A stretch of DNA of 27,348 nt from an uncultured Corynebacterium sp. (GTDB lineage: Bacteria > Actinomycetota > Actinomycetes > Mycobacteriales > Mycobacteriaceae). The notes below the pieces were generated by a model. It worked only from the letters and a program-made list of their open reading frames with translations, did no database searches and was not told the DNA's origin. Shown here in pieces: positions 1-7,357 of the stretch (within the stretch, counting starts at the first letter, position 1; each line of letters begins with the position of its first letter). The stretch is from positions 1-27,348 of the forward strand of contig NZ_CABTZR010000028.1 in the NCBI RefSeq assembly GCF_902489365.1. The letters are read 5' to 3'. The position numbers were made by a program, and so were the translations under genes.

Positions 1-1
1 A

Positions 2-1180
2 CTTCGCGCAGGCTCAATTGTCATTTCGGATGCACGCCGACGGCTTATCAACGATCACCTTATGGAACTCGCTGTTACCCCCTCCTTACGCATCACCCTA
101 GACATTAAGAACCAAGGCGGAGAGGTCAAATCTTCCCTAGTTGAGGGCTTTGACGAAGCACTTACCAATCTTGAATTTCTTAACTACTGGATCGAAAACG
201 AATCGTTTGACATCGGGGAAAACGAAGTCCGGTGGAAACTCAACGACTACGACTTCACACCTCAAAGGCAACGCCTGCGAATCTTTCAAGACATCAACGC
301 CTTGTGCGAACTCCTCAACGTCGACACCTCGCTACTGCATGTTCGCGACTTCGATACCAACCTCGACATGCTGGAGAATATTGTCAAGTACTTCGTGTAC
401 GGTGGCAAGTTCTCCCTCCCCGACGAACAACCTCACAAACTTATGGTCGGACTTGGAAAATGGCAGCTTCGCTTCTTTGCTTCCCACCGCAACAACGAAG
501 AATTTGCGACCATCAAAAGCGTTGGAGACCTCGACAATGGGCAGTTTTGGTGGGTTGCCAAAGACGACCCCGAGGTCCACACGCGCATTACTGCATTTGA
601 AGTTCTCACGGCAGAAGAAATCTCAACCACACTCAACCTTGGACTTGAGCACATCACCGAGGCATATGAGATGTATGTGGATAACGACAGGAGAACCAAC
701 TTCGCCAACGAGACCGTGCTGAAACTTATCGAGGCCGCGGACTTACAGCCACGACGCGCCACGGAACTGCTCAGAGGAGCCAGAAAACTTGCCACCTGGC
801 TCTTCACCGAACCCGAATTTTCCGAGATTGCGCAGGTAAACGTGTGGCAAATTGATAAGCGGCTCGGGAATCTGACTGACGCTGACCTTACGGATATTCG
901 ACTTTTTCGCGAAAGCCTGCCAGCCAATCACCACTATATAGCACCGTTAAAAGCAGGAGCCTCAATCCTGCTGGGGCAGCCCGACGAAACCGCATTTTGG
1001 TTGGAACGAAGCCGCGAAGATGACCGCACCCGGTTCAAGGAAACTCCGATTTACCAGTTGCACACGGACCCGGAACTCACATCGAGATACGTGGATGCAA
1101 CGCCGCGGCCAGAAGCTAAATGGAAGCAGTACGAAAGAAAGTGCATTGAGGAGTCCGTTCTCAAGGAACTCCCGCGCTAA
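2..1180 (+). CDS. Hypothetical protein, probably 5'-truncated by the window edge
   Basis: I do not recognise this protein. The first ATG is at 62, giving 372 residues. The frame stays open to the left edge from base 2, there is no ATG, GTG or TTG before 62, and no ribosome binding site precedes that ATG, so the true start probably lies outside the window. The protein is soluble: there is no signal peptide and no membrane segment. It is rich in Asp, Glu and Asn, has a Trp/Phe-rich stretch (QFWWVAKDDP) near residue 165, and a helical, charged C-terminal half. Base composition is visibly lower in GC than the housekeeping genes to the right. Together with the unrecognised gene next door this suggests an accessory or transferred segment. 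It converges on the minus-strand gene at 1350-2801 with 169 bp between them, where I see no clear terminator and no RNA gene. No function is assigned. Confidence 0.6.
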   Translation, partial: LRAGSIVISDARRRLINDHLMELAVTPSLRITLDIKNQGGEVKSSLVEGFDEALTNLEFLNYWIENESFDIGENEVRWKLNDYDFTPQRQRLRIFQDINALCELLNVDTSLLHVRDFDTNLDMLENIVKYFVYGGKFSLPDEQPHKLMVGLGKWQLRFFASHRNNEEFATIKSVGDLDNGQFWWVAKDDPEVHTRITAFEVLTAEEISTTLNLGLEHITEAYEMYVDNDRRTNFANETVLKLIEAADLQPRRATELLRGARKLATWLFTEPEFSEIAQVNVWQIDKRLGNLTDADLTDIRLFRESLPANHHYIAPLKAGASILLGQPDETAFWLERSREDDRTRFKETPIYQLHTDPELTSRYVDATPRPEAKWKQYERKCIEESVLKELPR

Positions 1181-1349
1181 CCAGACAAGGCCGGAACTTC
1201 GGCAAAAGAGTCACGGGACCCTTTAGCTCTTTGGGCACACTCGACCCCTGTCACAAACTGCTCCCTAGTGAGTAGTGTGCCTGCCTAACAGGGAATTTAT
1301 CGTCCCCGATCCCGTTCGACGCCAATGCGATTGCTCGGAGCGAACTTAC

Positions 1350-2801
1350 CTACGCCGGACCCGAAGTCTCAGCAACACCCAACTCCACCGGCGTCCACAC
1401 ATCCAGCTCCGGGTCGCTCAGCGTCTGCGCCACCTCGGCGATCTCCTCCTTGAACGCCTCCTGGTCGAGTTCCGGCACCTGTGGCACTGCCAGTACCGGC
1501 ACAGGATTTTCACGCTCCAGGACATACTTGCACCATGCGAGGTAGTCGGCATCGACTTCACCGCTGTCCTCTAGCTCACCCACAAAAGCGAGTAACCCCT
1601 GATGTTCTCGGTAGTTGCTGGCCTGGCGACGCAGGGTTTCCAACTCGAACGCGCGCCCTTCACGAACCCTCAAAACTTCGGCGGCGTGGTCTTTACGACG
1701 CTGCCACGACGCCTCCGCTTCACGTTTGAAGTCACTGTCGCAACTGGTAAAGAATCTCTCGACGGCGGTCTGTGTCATACGCGTCGCCAGCGCCGTGTCT
1801 AGGCGACGGGGGTTACTCTTTGTGTCGTTTACCTTATTCCACCCCATTTCAATACTGAGCAAGGCATTGGGCACATGGTCATACACAGGACCCATGACCC
1901 TCGTCTTGTCCCAGTTGTAGCGATTGAACTCTGCTTTTTCTTTCCTGGTTGGCTCGCGTTCTATCTTGTCAGTCTGCTCGGTGACTGTAATCTCCCGGCC
2001 AGCGACATAGACACCTGTGCGTGACGGCGTGTTCCACTTCCTCGACTCAATTTCTCGCGAATTCACCTCCCACCCAATCCGTTCGGCCTCGGTGAAAAGC
2101 ACATGAAGTAGCCGCCTTGCACGCGGCGCAGCTTTCGCGGAGACATCAAAGTTGGCTTTGTCAGTAAACAGCGCAACCATCGGGTGCAACTTGCTCACTT
2201 GTCGCTCCCCGGAAAGAAGCAGACGTGAGCTTTCTGTAAGAACCACCTCGTCGACAAACCCGGCCTGTACATGCGTCGGCCACCACGAGTTCCAGCCTTC
2301 TTCCTTGAGGTTAAAGACAAGACGACGTGAGCGCTGCTTTTCTTGCGCCACGCGTTGCGCAGCCTTAAGACGGGGTTCCCACTCGCGCTCAAACTCCTCC
2401 TTGCTGCTCTTGACGCGAAAGAAGCCGCGGTGCGCGCCCTCGATAGCGGCAAGGAGCTGTTGTGCTTCCCCAACGGTCGGCGTAACGCGGGAACGATACG
2501 GGGTGGCGGGGCGATTGGGGGTGGTCACGACTCGCTCGCTACCCATGGCCGGCCCGCCAACAGTAGCCTTCTTCTTTTTCTTCGGCCGAAGTGGCTCCGT
2601 ACCTGTGAGCACCCGCTTGCCGCGCTCGGTGATGGTTGCCGTCCATGCGTCGCCATGTCCTTTAATCTTCACCAGCTCGTAGCCTTCGAGACTGCGGGCG
2701 GAAATCTTGTAGTTGCCGCTGGGTGCCGAGTCTTCGGGGCAACCAGAGTTCACCCATTCCAGGACGGTGCGCTGGAGGTCGCTGAGCTGTTGTGGGGCCA
2801 T
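1350..2801 (-). CDS. Hypothetical protein with possible N-terminal winged-helix-like segment
   Basis: This 483-residue protein is not one I can name. Residues 1-68 (QLSDLQRTVLEWVNSG, then the ITERGKRVL end) read like a small helix-turn-helix or winged-helix module. A basic linker with a run of five lysines follows (about 73-79). The long C-terminal part is charged and helical, with many Arg/Glu pairs around 150-180 and 340-400, consistent with coiled coil. No membrane segment or signal peptide is visible. No ribosome binding site precedes the ATG. Instead TAATCT, a possible -10 hexamer, lies at 2806-2811 on the minus strand, 4 nt before the ATG, so a leaderless transcript is possible. The gene stands alone beside another unknown gene. 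A DNA-binding role is only a guess from the N-terminus. Confidence 0.65.
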   Translation of the reverse strand: MAPQQLSDLQRTVLEWVNSGCPEDSAPSGNYKISARSLEGYELVKIKGHGDAWTATITERGKRVLTGTEPLRPKKKKKATVGGPAMGSERVVTTPNRPATPYRSRVTPTVGEAQQLLAAIEGAHRGFFRVKSSKEEFEREWEPRLKAAQRVAQEKQRSRRLVFNLKEEGWNSWWPTHVQAGFVDEVVLTESSRLLLSGERQVSKLHPMVALFTDKANFDVSAKAAPRARRLLHVLFTEAERIGWEVNSREIESRKWNTPSRTGVYVAGREITVTEQTDKIEREPTRKEKAEFNRYNWDKTRVMGPVYDHVPNALLSIEMGWNKVNDTKSNPRRLDTALATRMTQTAVERFFTSCDSDFKREAEASWQRRKDHAAEVLRVREGRAFELETLRRQASNYREHQGLLAFVGELEDSGEVDADYLAWCKYVLERENPVPVLAVPQVPELDQEAFKEEIAEVAQTLSDPELDVWTPVELGVAETSGPA

Positions 2802-3084
2802 AGGGAGATTATCTCGGGATACTTACCTAAGTGCAGGGCGAAATGCTTTTGGCCTGGAATTGGCCCCTCATCGAGGGGTAGCAAATTTGATGTTACGGGG
2901 TAGGTTTCTAGAGGGGCCGTCTAGGCTGAGGTCAGAGAGTTTACTGACACCCCTACACTCGGGGGTATTTCTCGGGGGATAATTCCGTTCCATTGACCAG
3001 CGACAACCAAATATTTGACAAAATAATCAGCAAGTTACTGTTGCGCGCGCGTTCAATTTTGTTCTTCTACACTTACGCTTAAGG

Positions 3085-3129
3085 CATTGCTCCTCACCGT
3101 TCCCAGCAATGGGGGTTGGTGAGGTTTTT
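3085..3129 (+). terminator. Terminator hairpin with competing upstream helix (attenuator-like)
   Basis: CCTCACC (3092-3098) pairs perfectly with GGTGAGG (3118-3124) and is followed at once by TTTTT (3125-3129), the form of a factor-independent terminator on the plus strand. CATTGCT (3085-3091), immediately upstream, is complementary to AGCAATG (3105-3111), which sits in the terminator loop. The two helices interlock in the order a-b-a'-b', so they either exclude each other or form an H-type pseudoknot. The upstream gene is divergent, so this signal lies in the leader of the TDT gene 140 bp downstream, or ends a very short RNA. I do not recognise a known riboswitch class. Confidence 0.55.
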
Positions 3130-3145
3130 CTAGCCTGGAGAACAC

Positions 3146-3166
3146 ATGCGGTTCCAACGGCGGTGA
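3146..3166 (+). CDS. Possible six-codon leader peptide (MRFQRR)
   Basis: An ATG with GGAG five bases before it opens a reading frame of six codons ending in TGA, between the terminator hairpin and the TDT start. It has three arginines, two of them as tandem CGG codons. Those two codons form the left arm of a perfect hairpin, CGGCGG (3158-3163) with CCGCCG (3173-3178). The arrangement resembles a translated upstream frame inside a structured leader. It is very short and could be chance. Confidence 0.2.
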   Translation: MRFQRR

Positions 3167-3269
3167 GCTCAGCCGCCGCACGCGCTGTGTGTGCCTTCCC
3201 CTACTGCAGCGCACTACAGGGTGCAATCTCACGGTCCAATCCCGCTGATTAAAGGAGCTTTCCTACGGT

Positions 3270-4235
3270 GTGCTGGCTACCATTCCATCTGTGACTAACA
3301 GATTCCGCCACCTGCCACCGCCCGGCCCCGCGTGGGGCGGCAGCCTCATGGGCACCTCCATCGTTTCCCGGCTGCTCGTTGAGGAAGACATGCTGGTTGG
3401 CTCCGCCATCTTCGCAGCGCTAGCCTGCGTCATTCTTCTCGTTCTCACGGTCGGCTTCGCCCTCTACCGCCAGCCCAGCTTCGCGCGGACCTCCATGGCG
3501 GAATGGTCCATGTACTTCATCGGCATCCTGGCGCTCGGCGCAGCACTATCGGGTTTGACGGATATCGGAACCTTCCGCCTCGTGGGCTTCTGGATAGGAG
3601 GCCCCGTCACCGTCATCACGTGGGCCATCCAGCTCACCCGTTTCGACGGTCAGCCGCGCTTTACCTGGGGCCTGCCGCTGGTCGGCCCCATGATTTCCTC
3701 CTCCGTGGCCGGCTTCCTCGCCCTCGACTACGGGCGCGCTTATCACATCATGGGTACCGTACTTTTTGTCATGTCGCTTTCTACGGCGGTCCCCATCTTC
3801 ATCCGCGTGTACTGGGCCGCCTGGCACGGCAAAGTCAATCTCACAGGCGCCAACTCCGCGACGGCATGGGTGCCGCTGGGCGTGGTAGGCCAATCCACCA
3901 CCGCAATGCAGATTCTCTACCCCGGTAGTTTCTCTGTCTACTACGGGCTTACCGCCATGGTGATCGCCATCCCCCTCGTGCTTTATGCGATGTTCACCTT
4001 CTACCCCAACGTTGCTCGCTGGGTGGATTACTCGCCTGCGTGGTGGGCGTGTACCTTTCCGCCGGGAACAATCAGCATGGGCGGGCACCAAGTAGCCCTG
4101 GTGAATGGTTCTGAGCTCTTGGACCTCATCGCGCTCAGTATCCCACTGCTCCTCGTCGCTCACTGGACCGCCTGTTCATGCAGGTTTATCAGTTGGCTCC
4201 GAGAGAAACCTTCACGCACAGCTCAACGGGGCTAG
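3270..4235 (+). CDS. TDT-family transporter (TehA/SLAC1-like)
   Basis: An integral membrane protein of 321 residues from the tellurite-resistance/dicarboxylate transporter (TDT) family, whose members move small anions such as C4-dicarboxylates, sulfite or chloride across the inner membrane. Family features are the N-terminal PPPGPAWGGSLMGTSIVS motif (about 16-33), roughly ten hydrophobic segments, and the late YSPAWWACTFPPGT motif followed by GGHQ. I chose the GTG at 3270, preceded by AAAGGAG at 3251-3257; an overlapping GTG at 3268 is out of frame. The substrate cannot be read from the sequence. The gene has a long structured leader, so regulation after transcription start is likely. Its TAG stop lies inside a 15-bp hairpin. 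It is not in an operon: the next gene converges on it. Confidence 0.88.
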   Translation: MLATIPSVTNRFRHLPPPGPAWGGSLMGTSIVSRLLVEEDMLVGSAIFAALACVILLVLTVGFALYRQPSFARTSMAEWSMYFIGILALGAALSGLTDIGTFRLVGFWIGGPVTVITWAIQLTRFDGQPRFTWGLPLVGPMISSSVAGFLALDYGRAYHIMGTVLFVMSLSTAVPIFIRVYWAAWHGKVNLTGANSATAWVPLGVVGQSTTAMQILYPGSFSVYYGLTAMVIAIPLVLYAMFTFYPNVARWVDYSPAWWACTFPPGTISMGGHQVALVNGSELLDLIALSIPLLLVAHWTACSCRFISWLREKPSRTAQRG

Positions 4236-4263
4236 CCCTCCTACCGGACTAGCCCCGTTGAGC
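4221..4263. terminator. Bidirectional hairpin between convergent genes
   Basis: A perfect 15-bp inverted repeat, GCTCAACGGGGCTAG (4221-4235) and its complement (4249-4263), with a 13-nt loop. The left arm includes the TAG stop codon of the TDT gene. No T-run follows on either strand, so it may act as a bidirectional stop or a transcript end stabiliser rather than a classic intrinsic terminator. Confidence 0.6.
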
Positions 4264-4287
4264 GGCAGCGTTCAGGAATGCAAATTC

Positions 4288-4869
4288 TTAGTTCTCAGCC
4301 TTGGTGAACTGGATGATCTGGCCCTGGCTGCCCAATGCGAAGGTGTTGCCTTCCACCGGCATGAGCACCGGCTTAGCAGAGAGGATGGTGTTCAGCGCAT
4401 CGGCATCGGCCATCTCATCAGGGGCGCAGGCACGCTGCGTCGAGATCAGGTTGTCCACCACGATGGCATCGGTTTGATCCAGCTTGTAGCTGCCGTTACC
4501 GACGTTACAACCATCGTCGAAGTTCAGGGTTCCATCGTCATTGAAGGTCACCGAGATCGCGGGGTTCTTCTTTGCGGCAAAGGTACCGTTGAGAACCTTC
4601 TGTGCTTCATCAGCCGGCAGCTTGTCCTGCAGGCCGTCGACGTCCTCGTACTTCTCAACCAAGTCAGAGCCTTGCGGTGCCTCCGGGTCCTTCGAGGAGG
4701 AGAAGGAGTCGCCGAAGAGGCGCGAGCTCAGCTCCTGAATCTGGCTGGACTTCGCGGAATCAACTGAGGATAGTTCTTGTGCACCGGCAGTACCGGCACC
4801 CAAGGCGCCACCCGCGAGGGCGACGAACGCAGTTGCAGTGGTTACTTTCTTCAGTGTGCGTGAAATCAT
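4288..4869 (-). CDS. Secreted META-domain (HslJ-like) protein, copy 1
   Basis: A 193-residue exported protein. The first about 30 residues are a signal peptide (KK, a hydrophobic Ala/Gly-rich core, then AGA before QEL), followed by a Ser/Asp-rich spacer and a C-terminal META domain. The domain shows its hallmark GCN (120-122) in the pattern DDGTLNFDDGCNVGNGSY and a second cysteine at 148 (QRACAP). META domains occur in heat-shock HslJ and many secreted proteins, and their biochemical role is poorly known. The frame is open to 4905, but alignment with the neighbouring copy (KKVT..AT.F.A.AG) puts the start at 4869. That start lies 7 nt after a -10 hexamer, fitting a leaderless transcript. It is a diverged tandem duplicate of the gene at 5038-5649. 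Confidence 0.85.
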   Translation of the reverse strand: MISRTLKKVTTATAFVALAGGALGAGTAGAQELSSVDSAKSSQIQELSSRLFGDSFSSSKDPEAPQGSDLVEKYEDVDGLQDKLPADEAQKVLNGTFAAKKNPAISVTFNDDGTLNFDDGCNVGNGSYKLDQTDAIVVDNLISTQRACAPDEMADADALNTILSAKPVLMPVEGNTFALGSQGQIIQFTKAEN

Positions 4870-4876
4870 GGCTCCG

Positions 4877-4928
4877 AAGCTATCGGCCGCGGCCGCCAAC
4901 ATCAACCCATTTCATGCGTTTCCGATGA
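4877..4928 (-). promoter_or_regulatory. Promoter and 17-bp dyad of META copy 1
   Basis: Reading the minus strand, TAGCTT (-10, 4877-4882) lies exactly 7 nt before the ATG, and TTGATG (-35, 4900-4905) lies 17 nt further upstream. Six bases beyond that is the 17-mer TCATCGGAAACGCATGA (4912-4928), an imperfect dyad with TCAT and ATGA arms. The same three elements occur at the same spacings ahead of copy 2. Confidence 0.6.
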
Positions 4929-4977
4929 TATTTTGAGGCAACTCTACGACTCCCCTATCCCTTTACAGGCCGCAGAC

Positions 4978-5022
4978 TAAAACACAGAAAGTGGCCAACC
5001 TCCTGTTTAGGGGTTGGCCACT
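4978..5022 (-). terminator. Terminator of META copy 2
   Basis: AGTGGCCAACC (4990-5000) and its perfect complement (5012-5022) form an 11-bp stem with an 11-nt loop, 16 nt after the stop codon of the gene at 5038-5649. On the minus strand the stem is followed by the T-rich tail TTCTGTGTTTTAG. It separates the two META transcripts, so each copy has its own promoter. Confidence 0.75.
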
Positions 5023-5037
5023 GATAAGGAAGGTTAC

Positions 5038-5649
5038 TTACTTCTCTTCAGGAGTATCGACCTTGACGAACTGAATTGCCTGTCCCTGTTTGACCAATGC
5101 GATGGTGGTGTCATCAATGGAATAGACCTGTGGCTTCTTCGGAACGATGACGTTGAAATCGTGAACGTCGACCATCACGTCGGGCTCGCAAGCCTTCATA
5201 GTGGTTATGACGTCGTTAATCTCTAGGGCGCCGGTGTCCTCCGCGATAGCGTATGTACCGTTACCGAGGTTACAACCATCAGAAACTCCTACGGTTCCAT
5301 CCGGTTGGAAGGAAAGCCCGATCTTATCGTTCTTCTTCGCAACGAAGCTGCCGTTGAGAACCTCCTTGGCTTGTTCTGCCGTCAGAGGTTCCGTGAGGCC
5401 CTCCACGTCCTCTACCTTTTCAATCAGGCCAGAACCTTCCGGTGCTTCTGGGTTCTCGGGGTTCTCTGGAGAAGGGTTCGAGCTACCAAACAGTGTTGAG
5501 CTCAGCTGTGTCAACTCACCGGAGCTAGAGCCGAAGGAGATTCCGGAGGAAGGCTCTGCTGCAGAGGCAGCCCCGGTTCCGAGTGCCGTGCCAGCGAATG
5601 CGGCGAAGGTTGTGGCGATGGTTACTTTCTTGAATCTGGGTGACAACAT
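5038..5649 (-). CDS. Secreted META-domain (HslJ-like) protein, copy 2
   Basis: A 203-residue exported protein, the paralogue of the gene at 4288-4869. It has a signal peptide (RFKK, an Ala/Gly-rich hydrophobic core, ASA before AEP at about residue 30) and a Pro/Glu-rich spacer with the repeat PENPENPEAP (61-70). The META domain carries SDGCNLGNGTY (GCN 125-127) and a second conserved cysteine at 154 (KACEP). The paired cysteines suggest a disulfide outside the cell. The start at 5649 is supported by alignment with copy 1 and by the promoter 7 nt upstream. A terminator follows at 4978-5022. Secreted META proteins are common in corynebacteria, but their role is not established. The spacer and loops differ clearly between copies, so the duplication is not recent. 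Confidence 0.87.
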   Translation of the reverse strand: MLSPRFKKVTIATTFAAFAGTALGTGAASAAEPSSGISFGSSSGELTQLSSTLFGSSNPSPENPENPEAPEGSGLIEKVEDVEGLTEPLTAEQAKEVLNGSFVAKKNDKIGLSFQPDGTVGVSDGCNLGNGTYAIAEDTGALEINDVITTMKACEPDVMVDVHDFNVIVPKKPQVYSIDDTTIALVKQGQAIQFVKVDTPEEK

Positions 5650-5656
5650 GGCCCTG

Positions 5657-5708
5657 AAGCTATGCAGGATAGTTTCCTATGGCAATGTTTTTCATACATT
5701 TCCTATGA
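5657..5708 (-). promoter_or_regulatory. Promoter and 17-bp dyad of META copy 2
   Basis: On the minus strand TAGCTT (-10, 5657-5662) is 7 nt before the ATG and TTGCCA (-35, 5680-5685, five of six consensus bases) is 17 nt upstream. TCATAGGAAATGTATGA (5692-5708) lies six bases further, a dyad with perfect 5-bp arms TCATA and TATGA. Its distance to the ATG is identical to that in copy 1, while the spacer sequences differ, which points to a selected regulator site just upstream of the -35. Confidence 0.65.
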
Positions 5709-5807
5709 TGTTGACATGTTCTCCCAATGTCGCCGGAGGCCAGTTTTCCCCGCTTGCCACAGCCATGCTGGCAGCAGAAAACACCTGGTTGAACCACTAA
5801 AACCAGA

Positions 5808-6350
5808 TTAAGAGGTGCGCTTGACGTAGCCCATGCGGGGCCGGAAGCCCTGCGGGTGCTTCATCTGCGCCACAGCATCCCCGATGATCATGCGGTGGCG
5901 GGCGCTGACGGACGTCGGCATCTGCGCCACGGAGAACCACCGTGCGTCAAGGTTCTCTTCGTCGGAGATGACCGGCTCCGCATCATCCGGCACGGAAACA
6001 CGAATGGCGGTATCCATGTACATGCATTTGTCCCCATTGGGGCAGACCACGGGGCCCACCTGCCCCACCCCAAGAAGCGCTTCGATGCACCCGTCAAGAC
6101 CAATCTCTTCTTTAACCTCACGCAGTGCGGTCGCCGTAATCTCCTCACCCGGCTCACAGATCCCAGAGATGGGACCCCACGTGCCGTTATCGGCACGCTG
6201 GGCCAGCAGCACTGAGGGCAGCTCCCAGATGGCGGAGCCGGTAGGCACGGCCCGCACAATAACTGCGGTCACGCTGGGCAAAAAGAGCTGCTCGTGGCCG
6301 ATTTTCTCACGCAGGGACACAATAAAATCAGGAGTGGGCATGGGCACCAT
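5808..6350 (-). CDS. Nudix hydrolase
   Basis: A 180-residue cytosolic protein with a complete Nudix box at residues 63-85: G, ICEPG, E, seven residues, REVKEEIGL. This motif binds the metal and hydrolyses a nucleoside-diphosphate-linked substrate. The exact substrate is not readable. TWGPISGICEPGEE places it with the ADP-ribose pyrophosphatase/MutT-like hydrolases of actinobacteria. It is the last gene of the minus-strand operon starting at thrC, 9 nt after the stop of the lipoprotein gene, with AAGG 7 nt before the ATG at 6350. A second in-frame ATG three codons later is possible. Between this gene and META copy 2 I see only the META promoter. Confidence 0.9.
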   Translation of the reverse strand: MVPMPTPDFIVSLREKIGHEQLFLPSVTAVIVRAVPTGSAIWELPSVLLAQRADNGTWGPISGICEPGEEITATALREVKEEIGLDGCIEALLGVGQVGPVVCPNGDKCMYMDTAIRVSVPDDAEPVISDEENLDARWFSVAQMPTSVSARHRMIIGDAVAQMKHPQGFRPRMGYVKRTS

Positions 6351-6359
6351 CTTAGCGCC

Positions 6360-7229
6360 TTAGACCTGCGCCAGAATCTCCGGCAGGAGTTCCTCGATCT
6401 CGGAGGCAGGTGTAAACGACATCTGCGCTTCCGACCCATCCGCGCACCCCTCACTGCTGGCCGCCGCATCAGTGGTGCCCGAGAGGACCCCTACGATCAC
6501 GTCCTCATAAGGGCTGCCCTGCGCGCCATACACCGGGGCTCCTGAATCGCCGTGCGTGGAGCACACCTGGGCGCGTGCCGCGACGGTCTCCACCGTGCGG
6601 TCATCAAACTGGAGTTTCCCGTTCGCCTCACCGTGCGTGAGCGGGCCGCAGGTCTCACCGGTGATGCGTCCCAGCTTGCAGACACTGTCAGGCAACATGT
6701 GTTCATCCGCTGCGACGACGGTGGTAGGCATGTCCCGCGGGACATAGAACTCAGCGTCCCTGGTGATTTCCACCAAAGCGAAATCCAGTTGGTGCGTCGC
6801 CGGCGCGCTGAGATCGGAGTAGATAATGGTGCCGACGGGCTCTGCCGGGTAGACAAATTCACCGTCTGCAGCGCCTGCCCACACGGTATCCCCCGGCTCA
6901 CCGCAATGGGAGGCGGTGACGGCGATGGTGCGGGCGTCGTCAAGCACGAAGCTCCACGCCACCGTGCACAGGTTGAAGTCAAAGGCTTCGCCGGGAACGG
7001 GCTGCGTGGTCGAAATATCCAATGCCGCGCCTGGAGGCACCGGGGAGGAATCCGGCGAGTGCACCTGCGGCTCAGCTGACGCGACGGTGGAGTAGACAGC
7101 TGAGCTGGAGGCTGCCTTCTGTACGGGTCCGGCGCCCATCGGCACGGTGCACCCGGCCAGCGCCAATCCCGCTGTGCTCAGTACCCCAAGGAGGCGCCGG
7201 CTAGTCTTCCGTCGCGGATGCAGCCTCAC
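6360..7229 (-). CDS. Trypsin-like serine protease lipoprotein
   Basis: A 289-residue exported protein. A basic N-terminus and hydrophobic core end in the lipobox LAGC, so Cys27 should be lipidated and the protein anchored outside the membrane. A chymotrypsin-fold domain follows with the full triad: His108 in TASHC, Asp149 in LDFALVEI, and Ser229 in GDSGAP. Cysteines at 88 and 109 (the latter next to the catalytic His) and 184/194 are placed to form disulfides. The GTG start at 7229 lies inside the preceding small gene, an overlap of 29 nt, with a purine-rich AAGGCGG upstream. The substrate is unknown. The operon with threonine synthase is unexpected, and the protease may simply use its transcript. 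Confidence 0.87.
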   Translation of the reverse strand: MRLHPRRKTSRRLLGVLSTAGLALAGCTVPMGAGPVQKAASSSAVYSTVASAEPQVHSPDSSPVPPGAALDISTTQPVPGEAFDFNLCTVAWSFVLDDARTIAVTASHCGEPGDTVWAGAADGEFVYPAEPVGTIIYSDLSAPATHQLDFALVEITRDAEFYVPRDMPTTVVAADEHMLPDSVCKLGRITGETCGPLTHGEANGKLQFDDRTVETVAARAQVCSTHGDSGAPVYGAQGSPYEDVIVGVLSGTTDAAASSEGCADGSEAQMSFTPASEIEELLPEILAQV

Positions 7230-7353
7230 CCGAGTCCGCCTTATTCTCCTTATTTTCCTTCTCCATCTCCGCGACCTGCTTCATGTCACGGATGAACTTC
7301 TCTGGGTCAAATTCGGTGAAATACTCCGGGCCTGAGAATTGTTCCTGTCCCAT
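7201..7353 (-). CDS. 50-residue charged protein directly downstream of thrC
   Basis: A small gene of 50 codons starting with ATG at 7353, 4 nt after the thrC stop. A strong GGAGG ribosome binding site overlaps the end of thrC, 9 nt before the ATG. The product begins MGQEQFSGPEYFTEFDPEKF, then has a Lys/Glu-rich helix and an Ala/Ser/Glu tail. It is soluble and acidic, with no signal peptide. It overlaps the start of the protease gene by 29 nt, so translation is likely coupled. I recognise no family; the spacing and ribosome binding site are what make it convincing. Confidence 0.7.
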   Translation of the reverse strand: MGQEQFSGPEYFTEFDPEKFIRDMKQVAEMEKENKENKADSGEAASATED

Positions 7354-7357
7354 TGTC

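Larger units (their letters stand above)
2802..3269. other. 468-bp gene-free gap, hairpin-rich
   Basis: No coding region is supported here. The left half has G/C-box inverted repeats: CCCCTC (2864-2869) pairs with GAGGGG (2873-2878), while GGCCCCTC (2862-2869) can instead pair with GAGGGGCC (2911-2918). A further ACCCC/GGGGT pair lies around 2948-2967. The middle (about 3000-3060) is AT-rich with a TTGACA at 3015-3020. A possible -10 hexamer TACACT lies at 3068-3073. The right part is a structured leader for the TDT gene, listed separately. The gap separates two divergent genes, so promoters for both must lie in it. Confidence 0.6.

Noticed and set aside
1181..1349. tRNA-like TTCGAC and short inverted pieces
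   Set aside because: No cloverleaf can be drawn; acceptor and anticodon stems are missing. No gene or clear terminator was found here.
4870..4905. Twelve-residue extension of META copy 1
   Set aside because: The paralogue starts at the residue matching 4869, and the extension covers the promoter elements shared by both copies.
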